Assembly (NCBI GenBank): GCA_020746105.1
Contig: CM036618.1
Span: 124,071,191 to 124,135,190, forward strand
Direction of reading: 5' to 3'
Source of the DNA: Trogon surrucura
Taxonomy: Eukaryota; Chordata; Aves; Trogoniformes; Trogonidae
Length of the DNA stretch: 64,000 bases
The stretch's first letter is position 1. Each line of letters begins with the position of its first letter. The translations under genes and the position numbers were made by a program. Below, one piece after another: positions 60,401 to 64,000 of this stretch. The notes under the pieces are model-generated. The model was not told the DNA's origin. It searched no databases and saw only the letters and a list, made by a program, of their open reading frames with translations.

Positions 60401-62762
60401 TTTTAGTGTAGGAGGTAGGTGTATAAATAAATCAGTATGTTGTTTTACCTGTACATGGGTACCCTCTGTTGTTGCGGCTGAGTGGTGTTCTCCAGTCAAT
60501 TGCTGCTGGTTTACTCGTGGCGCGTTGCTGTCCTCGGAGCTCTTCTAAGGAGGAGAGATCCTGCAGATGCTGTCAAAGCTACTTCAGGAGGAATTCTCAC
60601 CATTAATGTGTGCAGGTTAATAGAGGTGGTTTGAACTCAGGTGGGTGATTTTGCCTGAAGTCAGTTCAGGACTGTTGACCCAGCGGCACGTATCGGGGGT
60701 AGGCTGCGCTGACTTCGGCTGGTGTAGCTAGATCCAGAGGAGAGCCCTTGCGTCGACTCGTGTGCCAGTGAAGTGCGAAACCTGCGTTTTGGGTCTGTCA
60801 GGCAGTTATTGTTGTGACCTGGTGTGGGATTTGATGTCAGGTGGGAGTGGTTCGTTCAGTTTAAGTCTGCTTTCCTTTTTAAAAAAGGTTAAACTAAAAC
60901 AATCTACAGAAGGTTTTGCGTTATTTGGATTGTTTTCAGAAGAGTTTAAAAGGAGAGTTCTACCAATTAATGCTGAATTTGGCTAAATTTTCTAACGTTT
61001 TGCCTAGTCTAATACCGAACATTTTTTGAATTTGCAGTGAATAAGATGGAGTAAATACTATTCTAAATAATTCTTTTAAGGTCTGGCAAATCATCCTGAC
61101 AATCTTTCAAGAAAATTAATAAACATTGCAGAAGAGAAACAGAACACGCACTGTTGCCATTTTAAAATGCATTGTTCTTGTACTTGGCTTAGCTTTAATA
61201 GGGGCTTGAAGAAAATAATCTTGTAACAGTTACTGAGTTTATAATGTTTTTTTAATACACAGTTATTTTGTCTGACGTACTTCAGAACAAAAGCAATTTC
61301 TTTTCACAGATAGAGGATTATGAAGAAGAAACAGTGCTGCGACCAGGTTGTAAGGAATATTTTTGGCTGCTGTGCAAACTGATTGATAACATACATGTCA
61401 AAGATGCAAGTCAGGTAGGTTTTGCTTTGCGTTCATGTGAACGTTTGCTTTTTTAAAACTTGGGTATTCAGACCACTTTTACATCAGTATGAGACATTTT
61501 TACTTGCGGTAAAAGAACAGCTCTTGGATCTTTCCGATCTCCCAGCTCTCTCTACTCTCTGTGTTTAGTAGCCCTGGGCTAAAGGAAGCTTCAGATACTG
61601 AACCTGTAGAGTAAAGAAGGGGGAATAGGCGTAATACCCAAGAGGGTGAACCTAGGTGAAGGTAACAGGCATTGGGAATTTTCATAACTACCTATGAGAT
61701 TCACTGCTGATAATTTCAGTATGCTCTAAGGAGGAGGTGATCAACTCTTTGACTAAAGCTGAAAGGAAAAAAAAGTAGTAAGTAAACAGCCACTTAGCAC
61801 AGGTTAGAAAACTTATGCACAACTTTTGAAACATCTCCAAAGCATTAAAGTTACCTTTTGGGCAGACTTTGCAACTGATTGTGATAGCGGGTGGCCCTAC
61901 ATCAATCTCTCTAGTTCATTCTCGGTATTGTGGCAGGAGTGTGGGAAGAGAAGAAAGATAAAGCCTTAATCTTAGTTTCTCCAGAAGGGAAAAGTCTTGT
62001 CCTCTCCTGACTTGGAATGCTGCCAATAGAGGCAAAAATTTTGCTCACCCAGTCCCTGCCTCATTCCTCTGCACAGCTTCTTGTTCCATTTATTGAATCT
62101 TTTAGCTGCGCTACAGTTCTGACTACCTCTTCTGCATGTTGCTCAAGCAAGAAATGGTAATGGGACTTTCCAACCTTGTGGCAACACTGTATATTCTTAT
62201 GAGAAATAACAGTTTTAACACTAATCTGATTGTAGTAGAGATAGTGTATCTGTGGGATCTGGAATTGAAACAATAAATGTTACTTCATTTGAGCTGTATG
62301 ACACTGTTTTCAAAAACAGTTTCATCGCACTTGTAGAAATGTATTATGATATTCTCGCCAGCATGTTTGAAAGATGAGTTTTAATTGTCCGTATTTTTCT
62401 GTGTGCCGTAAGAAAACAACATCCAAAAGCATAACAATGCTTTCAGACTAGGTTTATGTGTTTCCATTTTCTTTATTTTTATTCAGACGACACTGCTTGA
62501 TTTAGATGCACTAGCGAGACATCTTGCTGACTGCATCCGGAGGTAAGCTTTGCTAACAGGAATTTCTCTTCTAAGTTGCATTATATTTATTGTAGTGGGA
62601 CAGAGTTTTAACGTTTCTTTTCTAAATATGTGTATGTATAGCAGAGAAATCCTTGACCATCAAGATGGTAATATAGAAGATGATGGACTTACAGGACTCC
62701 TTCGTCTTGCAACAAGTGTTATTAAGCACAAACCACCCTTTAAATTTTCTCGTGAAGGCCAG
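640..62762 (+). CDS. USP34: USP34 (ubiquitin-specific protease 34), N-terminal half, 39 exons, partial at both ends
   Basis: Joined exons give 1769 codons with no stop. Recognition rests on many stretches that match vertebrate USP34 as I know it, e.g. [16 protein letters not shown] (exon 5), [13 protein letters not shown] (exon 9), the [15 protein letters not shown]er/Gly-rich tract and 12-His run (exon 13), and [12 protein letters not shown] (exon 27). Known for the family: a deubiquitinase of about 3,500 residues that removes ubiquitin from axin and so supports Wnt/beta-catenin signalling, and that acts on RNF168 in DNA-damage signalling. The Cys/His protease domain follows the region encoded here and is absent from the window, as are the start codon and the C-terminal half. 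Every intron is GT-AG and I saw no U12-type donor. Exon phases chain without a break and I saw no frameshift, so this is a functional gene, not a processed copy. Promoter and first coding exon(s) are upstream. Confidence 0.97.
1061..6154 (+). other. USP34 intron 1 (5.1 kb)
   Basis: AT-rich with several poly-T runs (e.g. 2438-2450), an AT-alternating patch near 2600-2645 and a G8 run near 2685. No tRNA, snoRNA or transposon recognised. Motifs such as CTGACTTCAG near 3159 and 1183 resemble pieces of old amniote repeats but are too short to assign. Ends in TTTAAACAG at 6146-6154. Confidence 0.75.
6155..6205 (+). CDS. USP34: USP34 exon 2 (17 codons)
   Basis: AACAG|GAT to AAT|GTAAGT. A 51-bp phase 0-0 exon, residues 141-157, ILGAFCDMN at its end. 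Followed by a 168-bp intron to the next exon. Skipping it would keep the frame. Confidence 0.95.
6374..6523 (+). CDS. USP34: USP34 exon 3
   Basis: TTCTAG|GAT to AAT|GTAAGT, 150 bp, phase 0-0, residues 158-207. Contains [15 protein letters not shown] and [13 protein letters not shown], consistent with helical-repeat packing. Its two CxxC-like Cys residues (CLFC) are not followed by a second pair, so I do not call a zinc site. Confidence 0.96.
6524..9239 (+). other. USP34 intron 3, part before the LTR
   Basis: 2.7 kb of AT-rich intron. A short CCTT repeat lies at about 7252-7266. No gene, RNA or transposon recognised. Confidence 0.7.
9240..10424. mobile_element. Solo LTR of an avian endogenous retrovirus
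   Basis: A GC-rich block of about 1185 bp stands out from AT-rich intron. It begins TGTCGTGGGTTGACCCTGG and ends near CCAAACCAAAACA, i.e. TG...CA ends typical of LTRs. The overall sequence resembles an LTR family seen repeatedly in bird genomes (from memory; family name not assigned). No gag, pol or env, no primer-binding site and no second LTR are present, so it is a solo LTR left by recombination. Flanking 5-mers (ACGTT and TTGTT) share only three bases, so no clean target duplication is seen. On the minus strand there is a TATTTAAG box (10227-10234) and an AATAAA signal (9423-9428) in the right order, which suggests antisense insertion relative to USP34; they are about 800 bp apart, so orientation stays open. 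Confidence 0.8.
9700..10120. repeat. Degenerate tandem motif inside the LTR
   Basis: Variants of CTGCTCCAGCGTGGGC and CCACGGGCTACAG recur at intervals of roughly 40-60 bp (e.g. about 9820, 9870, 9910-9950). This makes an irregular GC-rich tandem array. Open frames here on both strands (9460-10231) are a by-product of its base composition and show no protein motif. Confidence 0.6.
10425..12929 (+). other. USP34 intron 3, part after the LTR
   Basis: AT-rich intron with one striking C-rich tract (12267-12318, listed separately) and poly-T runs near 12870. No gene or further transposon recognised. Confidence 0.7.
12267..12318. repeat. Poly-C low-complexity tract
   Basis: About 52 bp, almost pure C with a few G, T and A interruptions: runs of C14, C4, C5, C4 and C16 or so. 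The complementary strand fits a G-quadruplex motif many times over. Confidence 0.9.
12930..12997 (+). CDS. USP34: USP34 exon 4
   Basis: ATTATAG|ATC to TCAG|GTAAAT, 68 bp, residues 208-229 plus two bases of Arg230. Encodes [17 protein letters not shown], a compact helical segment. Acceptor tract is weak (TTGTATTATAG), but phase and sequence match the family. Confidence 0.95.
13660..13680. repeat. Perfect 10-bp-arm palindrome
   Basis: CTTCCAGTGG and its reverse complement are separated by a single C, within a locally GC-rich patch of intron 4. Confidence 0.9.
19134..19155. repeat. Perfect 10-bp-arm inverted repeat
   Basis: CTGTAGCAAC and GTTGCTACAG flank a CT dinucleotide in intron 4. In RNA it could form a short hairpin after opening one or two central pairs. 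Confidence 0.9.
19794..19986 (+). CDS. USP34: USP34 exon 5
   Basis: TATTCTAG|G to ACA|GTAAGA, 193 bp, residues 230-294. Contains the diagnostic [16 protein letters not shown], then [20 protein letters not shown]. The alternating hydrophobic and helical pattern fits an ARM/HEAT-like solenoid. An open frame runs upstream through the intron from 19702 and is not coding. Confidence 0.97.
19987..25185 (+). other. USP34 intron 4-to-6 spacer: intron 5 (5.2 kb)
   Basis: AT-rich intron with a poly-A stretch near 21007-21028 and a 39-bp tandem duplication at 22410-22487 (separate entry). A 15-bp repeat (TATCTATTAATAA twice) lies at 24232-24259. Nothing else recognised. Confidence 0.7.
22410..22487. 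repeat. 39-bp tandem duplication
   Basis: Two adjacent 39-bp copies (22410-22448 and 22449-22487), beginning GCTAGGATTTGTCAAAG. I count one difference (G/A) between them. Unique sequence on both sides. Confidence 0.92.
25186..25247 (+). CDS. USP34: USP34 exon 6
   Basis: AACTATAG|AAC to AAAC|GTAAGT, 62 bp, residues 295-314 plus two bases of Thr315. Encodes [16 protein letters not shown]. Confidence 0.95.
26027..26048. repeat. (AC)11 microsatellite
   Basis: Eleven uninterrupted AC units followed by GCACGC. Confidence 0.93.
27413..27446. repeat. T15/A15 perfect palindrome
   Basis: TC, fifteen T, fifteen A, then GA: a 34-bp perfect inverted repeat with no spacer. Confidence 0.9.
31555..31585 (+). 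other. Intramolecular G-quadruplex motif on the transcribed (sense) strand
   Basis: Five G-runs, G3-TT-G4-T-G3-(7 nt)-G4-TGTT-G3, with loops of 7 nt or less. This meets the G3+N1-7 rule on the strand equivalent to the USP34 pre-mRNA. More short G-runs follow to about 31612. Confidence 0.8.
32943..33024 (+). CDS. USP34: USP34 exon 7
   Basis: ATCTCTAG|G to GAG|GTTTGT, 82 bp, residues 315-342. Encodes [18 protein letters not shown]. The donor GTTTGT departs from consensus. The next intron is only 93 bp. Confidence 0.96.
33118..33210 (+). CDS. USP34: USP34 exon 8
   Basis: TTTGCAG|ATC to CAG|GTATAT, 93 bp, phase 0-0, residues 343-373; [18 protein letters not shown] then CIWAAAQ. Followed by a 1507-bp AT-rich intron in which I recognise nothing. 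Confidence 0.97.
34718..34843 (+). CDS. USP34: USP34 exon 9
   Basis: TTTGCAG|CTA to CAG|GTAACA, 126 bp, phase 0-0, residues 374-415; [18 protein letters not shown]. The following 408-bp intron shows nothing notable. Confidence 0.97.
35252..35381 (+). CDS. USP34: USP34 exon 10
   Basis: TTGATAG|ACC to AAAAAAG|GTATGT, 130 bp, residues 416-458 plus the first base of Glu459. Encodes [19 protein letters not shown], then a Ser-rich end that opens the disordered region. The 584-bp intron after it has nothing recognised. Confidence 0.96.
35966..36001 (+). CDS. USP34: USP34 exon 11 (36-bp microexon)
   Basis: TTCCTTCAG|AA to CACCT|GTAAGT (the exon ends with T before GTAAGT). 36 bp: last two bases of Glu459, residues 460-470 ([11 protein letters not shown]) and the first base of Trp471. 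Length divisible by three with matching phase 1-1, so skipping it would be silent in frame. Followed by a 387-bp intron with nothing recognised. Confidence 0.93.
36389..36519 (+). CDS. USP34: USP34 exon 12
   Basis: GAACTAG|GG to GAG|GTAAGA, 131 bp, completes Trp471 and encodes residues 472-514. [19 protein letters not shown] is low-complexity and Ser-rich, followed by a helical [15 protein letters not shown] piece. The 519-bp intron that follows has nothing recognised. Confidence 0.96.
37039..37655 (+). CDS. USP34: USP34 exon 13 (617 bp, disordered Ser/Gly-, acidic and His-rich region)
   Basis: AATTTCAG|GAA to GATGG|GTAGGT, residues 515-719 plus two bases of Gly720. In order: a Ser/Gly/Asn-rich tract (about 517-560), an acidic run of Glu/Asp (about 575-588), a polar linker, a more conserved [20 protein letters not shown] stretch, and twelve consecutive His residues. 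It is the largest exon in the window and lies between helical segments. It is likely a flexible, possibly phosphorylated linker (inference). The 472-bp intron after it has nothing recognised. Confidence 0.97.
37615..37650 (+). repeat. Coding His12 tract (CAY repeat)
   Basis: Twelve His codons mixing CAC (8) and CAT (4), in frame within exon 13, followed by Asp-Gly. Mammalian USP34 also carries a His run here (from memory). Confidence 0.95.
38128..38342 (+). CDS. USP34: USP34 exon 14
   Basis: TTTGCAG|A to CAAG|GTAAGA, 215 bp, residues 720-791 plus one base of Gly792. [17 protein letters not shown] is an acidic/Ser continuation of the linker, then the helical [15 protein letters not shown]. 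The 1739-bp intron after it contains open frames (e.g. 38722-39009) with no recognisable motif. Confidence 0.97.
40082..40197 (+). CDS. USP34: USP34 exon 15
   Basis: TTGTTCAG|GA to GCA|GTAAGT, 116 bp, residues 792-830, ending WDLVQDEDA. The next intron is 85 bp, the shortest in the window. Confidence 0.96.
40283..40410 (+). CDS. USP34: USP34 exon 16
   Basis: GCTGTAG|ATT to ACAG|GTAACT, 128 bp, residues 831-872 plus two bases of Arg873; [19 protein letters not shown]. The 1118-bp intron after it has nothing recognised. Confidence 0.96.
41529..41618 (+). CDS. USP34: USP34 exon 17
   Basis: TCTTTAG|A to CGAT|GTAAGT, 90 bp, residues 873-902 plus two bases of Met903; [18 protein letters not shown]. 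In-frame length with matching phase 2-2. The 800-bp intron after it has nothing recognised. Confidence 0.96.
42419..42514 (+). CDS. USP34: USP34 exon 18
   Basis: GACACAG|G to GCACT|GTAAGT, 96 bp, completes Met903 and encodes residues 904-934; [17 protein letters not shown]. Acceptor tract is pyrimidine-poor. Phase 2-2. The 1102-bp intron after it has nothing recognised. Confidence 0.95.
43617..43699 (+). CDS. USP34: USP34 exon 19
   Basis: AATTTAG|A to TTTCA|GTAAGT, 83 bp, residues 935-962 plus one base of Arg963; [20 protein letters not shown]. This reading frame differs from the longer open frame over the same bases (43418-43660), which is not coding. The 1268-bp intron after it includes a moderately GC-rich patch near 44680-44790 that I cannot assign. 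Confidence 0.95.
44968..45122 (+). CDS. USP34: USP34 exon 20
   Basis: ATTTTAG|GG to AAG|GTGGGT, 155 bp, residues 963-1014; [20 protein letters not shown]. The 886-bp intron after it contains a short G7-T-G3 patch near 45398 and nothing else recognised. Confidence 0.97.
46009..46122 (+). CDS. USP34: USP34 exon 21
   Basis: TTGTTTAG|ATG to GAG|GTAAGC, 114 bp, phase 0-0, residues 1015-1052; [19 protein letters not shown]. The first codon is an internal Met, not a start. The 546-bp intron after it has nothing recognised. Confidence 0.97.
46669..46768 (+). CDS. USP34: USP34 exon 22
   Basis: CAAAACAG|TTG to AATG|GTAGGA, 100 bp, residues 1053-1085 plus one base of Gly1086; [18 protein letters not shown]. 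The next intron is 135 bp. Confidence 0.97.
46904..47063 (+). CDS. USP34: USP34 exon 23
   Basis: GTTGCAG|GG to AGAAG|GTAAAT, 160 bp, residues 1086-1138 plus two bases of Arg1139; [19 protein letters not shown], then [17 protein letters not shown]. The 396-bp intron after it has nothing recognised. Confidence 0.97.
47460..47586 (+). CDS. USP34: USP34 exon 24
   Basis: CTTCTTAAG|G to AAG|GTAACT, 127 bp, residues 1139-1181; [19 protein letters not shown], then [10 protein letters not shown]. The next intron is 91 bp. Confidence 0.96.
47678..47825 (+). CDS. USP34: USP34 exon 25
   Basis: ATTTCAG|ATG to CCTG|GTAAGC, 148 bp, residues 1182-1230 plus one base of Gly1231. [18 protein letters not shown], then the coiled-coil-like [19 protein letters not shown]. 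The start resembles the beginning of a ubiquitin-like fold, but I do not assign a domain. The 496-bp intron after it has nothing recognised. Confidence 0.96.
48322..48422 (+). CDS. USP34: USP34 exon 26
   Basis: TATCCTAG|GT to CAG|GTATTA, 101 bp, residues 1231-1264; [29 protein letters not shown] read-through frame past the donor stops at 48467. The 586-bp intron after it has nothing recognised. Confidence 0.97.
49009..49218 (+). CDS. USP34: USP34 exon 27
   Basis: ATTTCTAG|ATG to GAG|GTAATT, 210 bp, phase 0-0, residues 1265-1334. [17 protein letters not shown], then [20 protein letters not shown]. With exons 25-26, the order of LxxxGFKDMQ followed by a beta-like MVFVSLG is again suggestive of a ubiquitin-like fold (inference). 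Confidence 0.97.
49219..49599 (+). other. USP34 intron 27 before the CR1
   Basis: AT-rich unique intron. The CR1 5' boundary is truncated and I place it only to within about 40 bp. Confidence 0.6.
49609..51270 (+). pseudogene. CR1 ORF2 fragment: reverse transcriptase, open frame, no endonuclease
   Basis: About 550 codons without a stop, ending at TAG 51268-51270. Counting from 49564, motifs run in order: [14 protein letters not shown] (fingers/palm entry), YLDFSKAFD with catalytic Asp216, [12 protein letters not shown] (270-281), and FADD (302-305, the catalytic pair), then the [16 protein letters not shown] region. All RT catalytic aspartates are present, but without the N-terminal endonuclease, an initiation context and its own 5' promoter it cannot move by itself. 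Normally it would be only an intron passenger. The uninterrupted frame implies a fairly recent insertion. Confidence 0.93.
51335..51356 (+). repeat. CR1 3' terminal octamer repeat
   Basis: Two to three copies of ATTCTATG/ATTCTG at the very end of the element; this short tandem repeat replaces a poly-A tail in CR1. Confidence 0.92.
51571..51696 (+). CDS. USP34: USP34 exon 28
   Basis: GATTTGTCAG|AGT to CAG|GTGAAA, 126 bp, phase 0-0, residues 1335-1376; [20 protein letters not shown]. The donor GTGAAA is weaker than most. The 798-bp intron after it has nothing recognised. Confidence 0.96.
52495..52617 (+). CDS. USP34: USP34 exon 29
   Basis: CCTTTAAAG|GGT to ACG|GTAATA, 123 bp, phase 0-0, residues 1377-1417; [18 protein letters not shown]. 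The first codon is Gly where I recall Ser in mammals. The next intron is 113 bp. Confidence 0.95.
52731..52814 (+). CDS. USP34: USP34 exon 30
   Basis: ATCTTTAG|GGA to AAG|GTCTGA, 84 bp, phase 0-0, residues 1418-1445. Acidic and Ser-rich ([14 protein letters not shown]), likely a surface loop. The donor GTCTGA is the weakest in the window. The next intron, 326 bp, holds a 21-bp-period repeat (53050-53087). Confidence 0.95.
53050..53087. repeat. Short 21-bp-period tandem repeat before exon 31
   Basis: GTATCTAACTGAACTTA occurs twice, 21 bp apart. Both copies contain CTAAC, which resembles a branch-point. An AG at 53087-53088 lies between them and the real acceptor at 53139-53140. Confidence 0.85.
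53141..53227 (+). CDS. USP34: USP34 exon 31
   Basis: ATACTTACAG|TTT to GTG|GTAGGT, 87 bp, phase 0-0, residues 1446-1474; [19 protein letters not shown]. An open frame through the upstream intron from 53048 is not coding. The 1652-bp intron after it holds a possible CR1 tail at 54413-54431 and nothing else recognised. Confidence 0.97.
54413..54431 (-). repeat. Possible isolated CR1 3' tail, antisense
   Basis: TCATAGAATCGTAGAATGG is the reverse complement of the CR1 terminal octamer pattern. The adjoining bases do not continue into the usual CR1 3' UTR, so this is either an extremely short 5'-truncated copy or chance. Confidence 0.4.
54880..55080 (+). CDS. USP34: USP34 exon 32
   Basis: TATTCCCAG|TGG to GAG|GTGAGA, 201 bp, phase 0-0, residues 1475-1541; [20 protein letters not shown], then a basic [11 protein letters not shown] patch. 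That patch resembles a nuclear-localisation-type cluster, but this is inference. The 1302-bp intron after it has nothing recognised. Confidence 0.97.
56383..56465 (+). CDS. USP34: USP34 exon 33
   Basis: TTTTTAAAG|GTG to CTAG|GTACAA, 83 bp, residues 1542-1568 plus two bases of Arg1569; [19 protein letters not shown] long poly-T tract (about 56350-56360) precedes the acceptor. The 1195-bp intron after it has nothing recognised. Confidence 0.95.
57661..57701 (+). CDS. USP34: USP34 exon 34 (41-bp microexon)
   Basis: CCTGTTCAG|G to GAAG|GTTAGT, 41 bp, residues 1569-1582 plus one base of Val1583; [13 protein letters not shown]. Skipping it would shift the frame, so it should be constitutive. The donor GTTAGT is non-consensus. 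The 985-bp intron after it has nothing recognised. Confidence 0.95.
58687..58811 (+). CDS. USP34: USP34 exon 35
   Basis: CTCTTTCAG|TC to GAG|GTACAG, 125 bp, residues 1583-1624; [20 protein letters not shown]. No longer open frame covers it, so it is found only from splice sites and conserved sequence. The 1028-bp intron after it has nothing recognised apart from a poly-T run near 59007-59020. Confidence 0.96.
59840..59992 (+). CDS. USP34: USP34 exon 36
   Basis: CTTTCATAAAG|ACT to CGG|GTAAGA, 153 bp, phase 0-0, residues 1625-1675; [35 protein letters not shown]. Acceptor is purine-rich just before the AG, so weak. A 78-bp tandem duplication begins 14 bases past its last base. Confidence 0.96.
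59993..61309 (+). other. USP34 intron 36
   Basis: Contains the 78-bp tandem duplication (60006-60161) and a GC-richer patch with several CpGs at about 60472-60870 (e.g. TGGCGCGTTGC near 60517). I cannot assign that patch to a known repeat, promoter or gene. Ends TTTTCACAG. Confidence 0.7.
60006..60161. repeat. Perfect 78-bp tandem duplication
   Basis: Copy 1 is 60006-60083 and copy 2 is 60084-60161, each starting AAATTACAACAGTTTATCAG and ending CGATACCATGTTAT. I find no difference between copies, including an internal A8 run. Confidence 0.95.
61310..61414 (+). CDS. USP34: USP34 exon 37
   Basis: TTTTCACAG|ATA to CAG|GTAGGT, 105 bp, phase 0-0, residues 1676-1710; begins acidic (IEDYEEET), then [18 protein letters not shown]. 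The 1072-bp intron after it has nothing recognised. Confidence 0.97.
62487..62542 (+). CDS. USP34: USP34 exon 38
   Basis: TTATTCAG|ACG to GGAG|GTAAGC, 56 bp, residues 1711-1728 plus two bases of residue 1729; [18 protein letters not shown]. The next intron is 99 bp. Confidence 0.96.
62640..62644 (+). promoter_or_regulatory. NAGNAG tandem splice acceptor of exon 39
   Basis: The sequence TAGCAG gives two acceptors three bases apart (AG at 62640-62641 and 62643-62644). Use of the second would change Ser-Arg to Arg at the junction and keep the frame. Confidence 0.75.
62642..62762 (+). CDS. USP34: USP34 exon 39 (last in window)
   Basis: TGTATAG|C to CAG|GTAAGA, 121 bp, residues 1729-1769; [20 protein letters not shown], then [12 protein letters not shown] chose the first AG because it restores Ser-Arg at the junction, as I recall in mammalian USP34. 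A second AG three bases later would delete one residue. By family layout, the catalytic domain begins roughly 60 residues or more past this exon, outside the window. Confidence 0.95.
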
Positions 62763-64000
62763 GTAAGAAAAGGACACTGAAAGACCACAGAGAGATCAAA
62801 TAGTATCATCTCTTGTTACTATCTCCCTCCATTTCACCTTTTTTCCACCATTTTGATAGCAGGGCTCGATACATGAGAGTATACCGTATTTTTAGCCTTA
62901 GGATGATGGATAAAAACACACTATCATTTCTTTATTAGAAAGCAGTACATACACTCCCTTCCCTTTCTGACTATATTTCATTTCGGAGTAGAGTTCTTAA
63001 ATCCTAGAAATTTAATTCATTTTTATTTCTCGTCTTTGATAATATTGATCAGCATTAACTGCTTAAAAGTCATTAACAACAGCTGCTCCTGGGACAGTTG
63101 TGATCTAAAAGGAGCTTTTAAGCTCTACATGTACACAATGCAAGACAACCTGCTACAAGAATATTACGTTCCAGCTGTGCTTGTAAGATGGCAAATGGCT
63201 AGGCAGGGCAAGCTGCTAAAAAATTTCTACTTTGTGTTTTGGGGGCCCGTTGTCTGAAAAAAAAATTTATGGTGTAAGAGCTGGTGTACAAACTGACTTG
63301 AACGGCTTTTTTTTTTTTTTTCTGTAAACTGTACTGAGCTTATAATTGATCTTGTGTATGACCTAACGTAAAGTTACATTGCTGACAGCGTTCTAAAAGA
63401 CTACTACGGTGTAATGCACCTGGAGTAAAAAGTATGGAGAGCTTGCAGATGAAATTATAGCAAGAATTGAATTCGTAGAGGGCAGTGTGGATGTAGAAAT
63501 TAAAATAGAAAAACTATCAGATCTGTGTAACTTGGGTATATGAACAGTGTAAGAAGAAAATGGAAGCTTAAGTAGAGACGAGTGATGCTGTACAGGATCC
63601 TAAAGTACGTTGCATGTGTGTAGCGTATCACAGGGAGGCCAGAAATTTTATTTGAATAAATGAATGCATGTATCCACAACAAACTTCTCAAAAGTTTAAT
63701 TTTATGCATAACTGTTGGCAAGGAGAAGACCTCTGCATATTATTTGGCTATAAACACAAGACCCTGGTTATAAAGTTCTATATTATTATTATAGGAATTT
63801 CCTTGCATGCTGGAACAGGGCTTTCTGCAGAAGGCCAGCTTTTTGAAATACTTAGAATTTAACTAGATTTTTACATCAGAGCTGGCTTGGTAGCCTGTGT
63901 TCACCAGTTGGTGAAAGCAATTCTGTGCCTAAAAAAAATTCAAGAAGGTAACTCTGGAAGAAGAAAACAGTGAAGATTCTACAAGGGATTTATTGTCTTA
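62763..64000 (+). other. Start of the next USP34 intron, running off the window
   Basis: I looked for the next family exon and did not find it; GAATTTCC after an AG at 63793-63794 does not continue as expected. Poly-T run near 63307-63321. No transposon or RNA gene recognised. Confidence 0.75.

Noticed and set aside
63793..63860. Possible next USP34 exon after the AG at 63793-63794 (GGAATTTCC...)
   Set aside because: The translation does not continue as expected for the family; it probably lies beyond the window.
1..64000. CRISPR arrays, bacterial-type operons, tRNA or rRNA genes
   Set aside because: No spaced direct repeats, cloverleaf B-box or rRNA sequence seen on either strand; the window is vertebrate intron/exon DNA.

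Overview
The window is 64 kb of vertebrate genomic DNA, almost certainly from a bird (probably Neoaves). A sense-strand CR1 retrotransposon carries the typical avian CR1 3' tail, and a solo LTR looks like an endogenous-retrovirus LTR family common in avian genomes. The rest is AT-rich intron with few other recognisable transposons. I saw no bacterial operon structure, CRISPR array, tRNA or rRNA.

The window holds one gene on the + strand: the N-terminal half of USP34, a very large ubiquitin-specific protease. I place 39 consecutive coding exons between 640 and 62762. All have GT-AG borders and compatible phases. Together they make 5308 coding bases: 1769 complete codons plus one base of a codon begun upstream. 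The start codon lies before the window. The last exon seen ends just short of the USP catalytic domain, which must lie downstream. The encoded part is therefore the long N-terminal region: mostly helical, ARM-like sequence, interrupted by a disordered Ser/Gly-rich, acidic and polyhistidine segment in exon 13.

Layout: 1-639 is the end of an upstream intron. From 640 to 33 kb, seven small exons are separated by introns mostly of 5-8 kb. A solo LTR (9240-10424) lies in intron 3. From 33 to 49 kb, twenty exons are tightly packed, with introns of 85-1739 bp. Intron 27 (49219-51570) holds a 5'-truncated CR1 whose reverse-transcriptase frame is still open. From 51.5 to 62.8 kb twelve more exons follow, and 62763-64000 is the start of the next intron.

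I found no previously undescribed system. The points most worth a second look are small structural ones: a perfect 78-bp tandem duplication just inside the donor of exon 36, a T15/A15 palindrome in intron 6, a NAGNAG acceptor at exon 39, a sense-strand G-quadruplex motif, the open CR1 frame, and a run of six phase-0 exons that could be skipped without shifting the frame.

Exon numbers and residue numbers here are local: exon 1 is the first exon in the window and residue 1 is the Gln codon at 641. Comparison with mammalian USP34 is from memory, not from an alignment.
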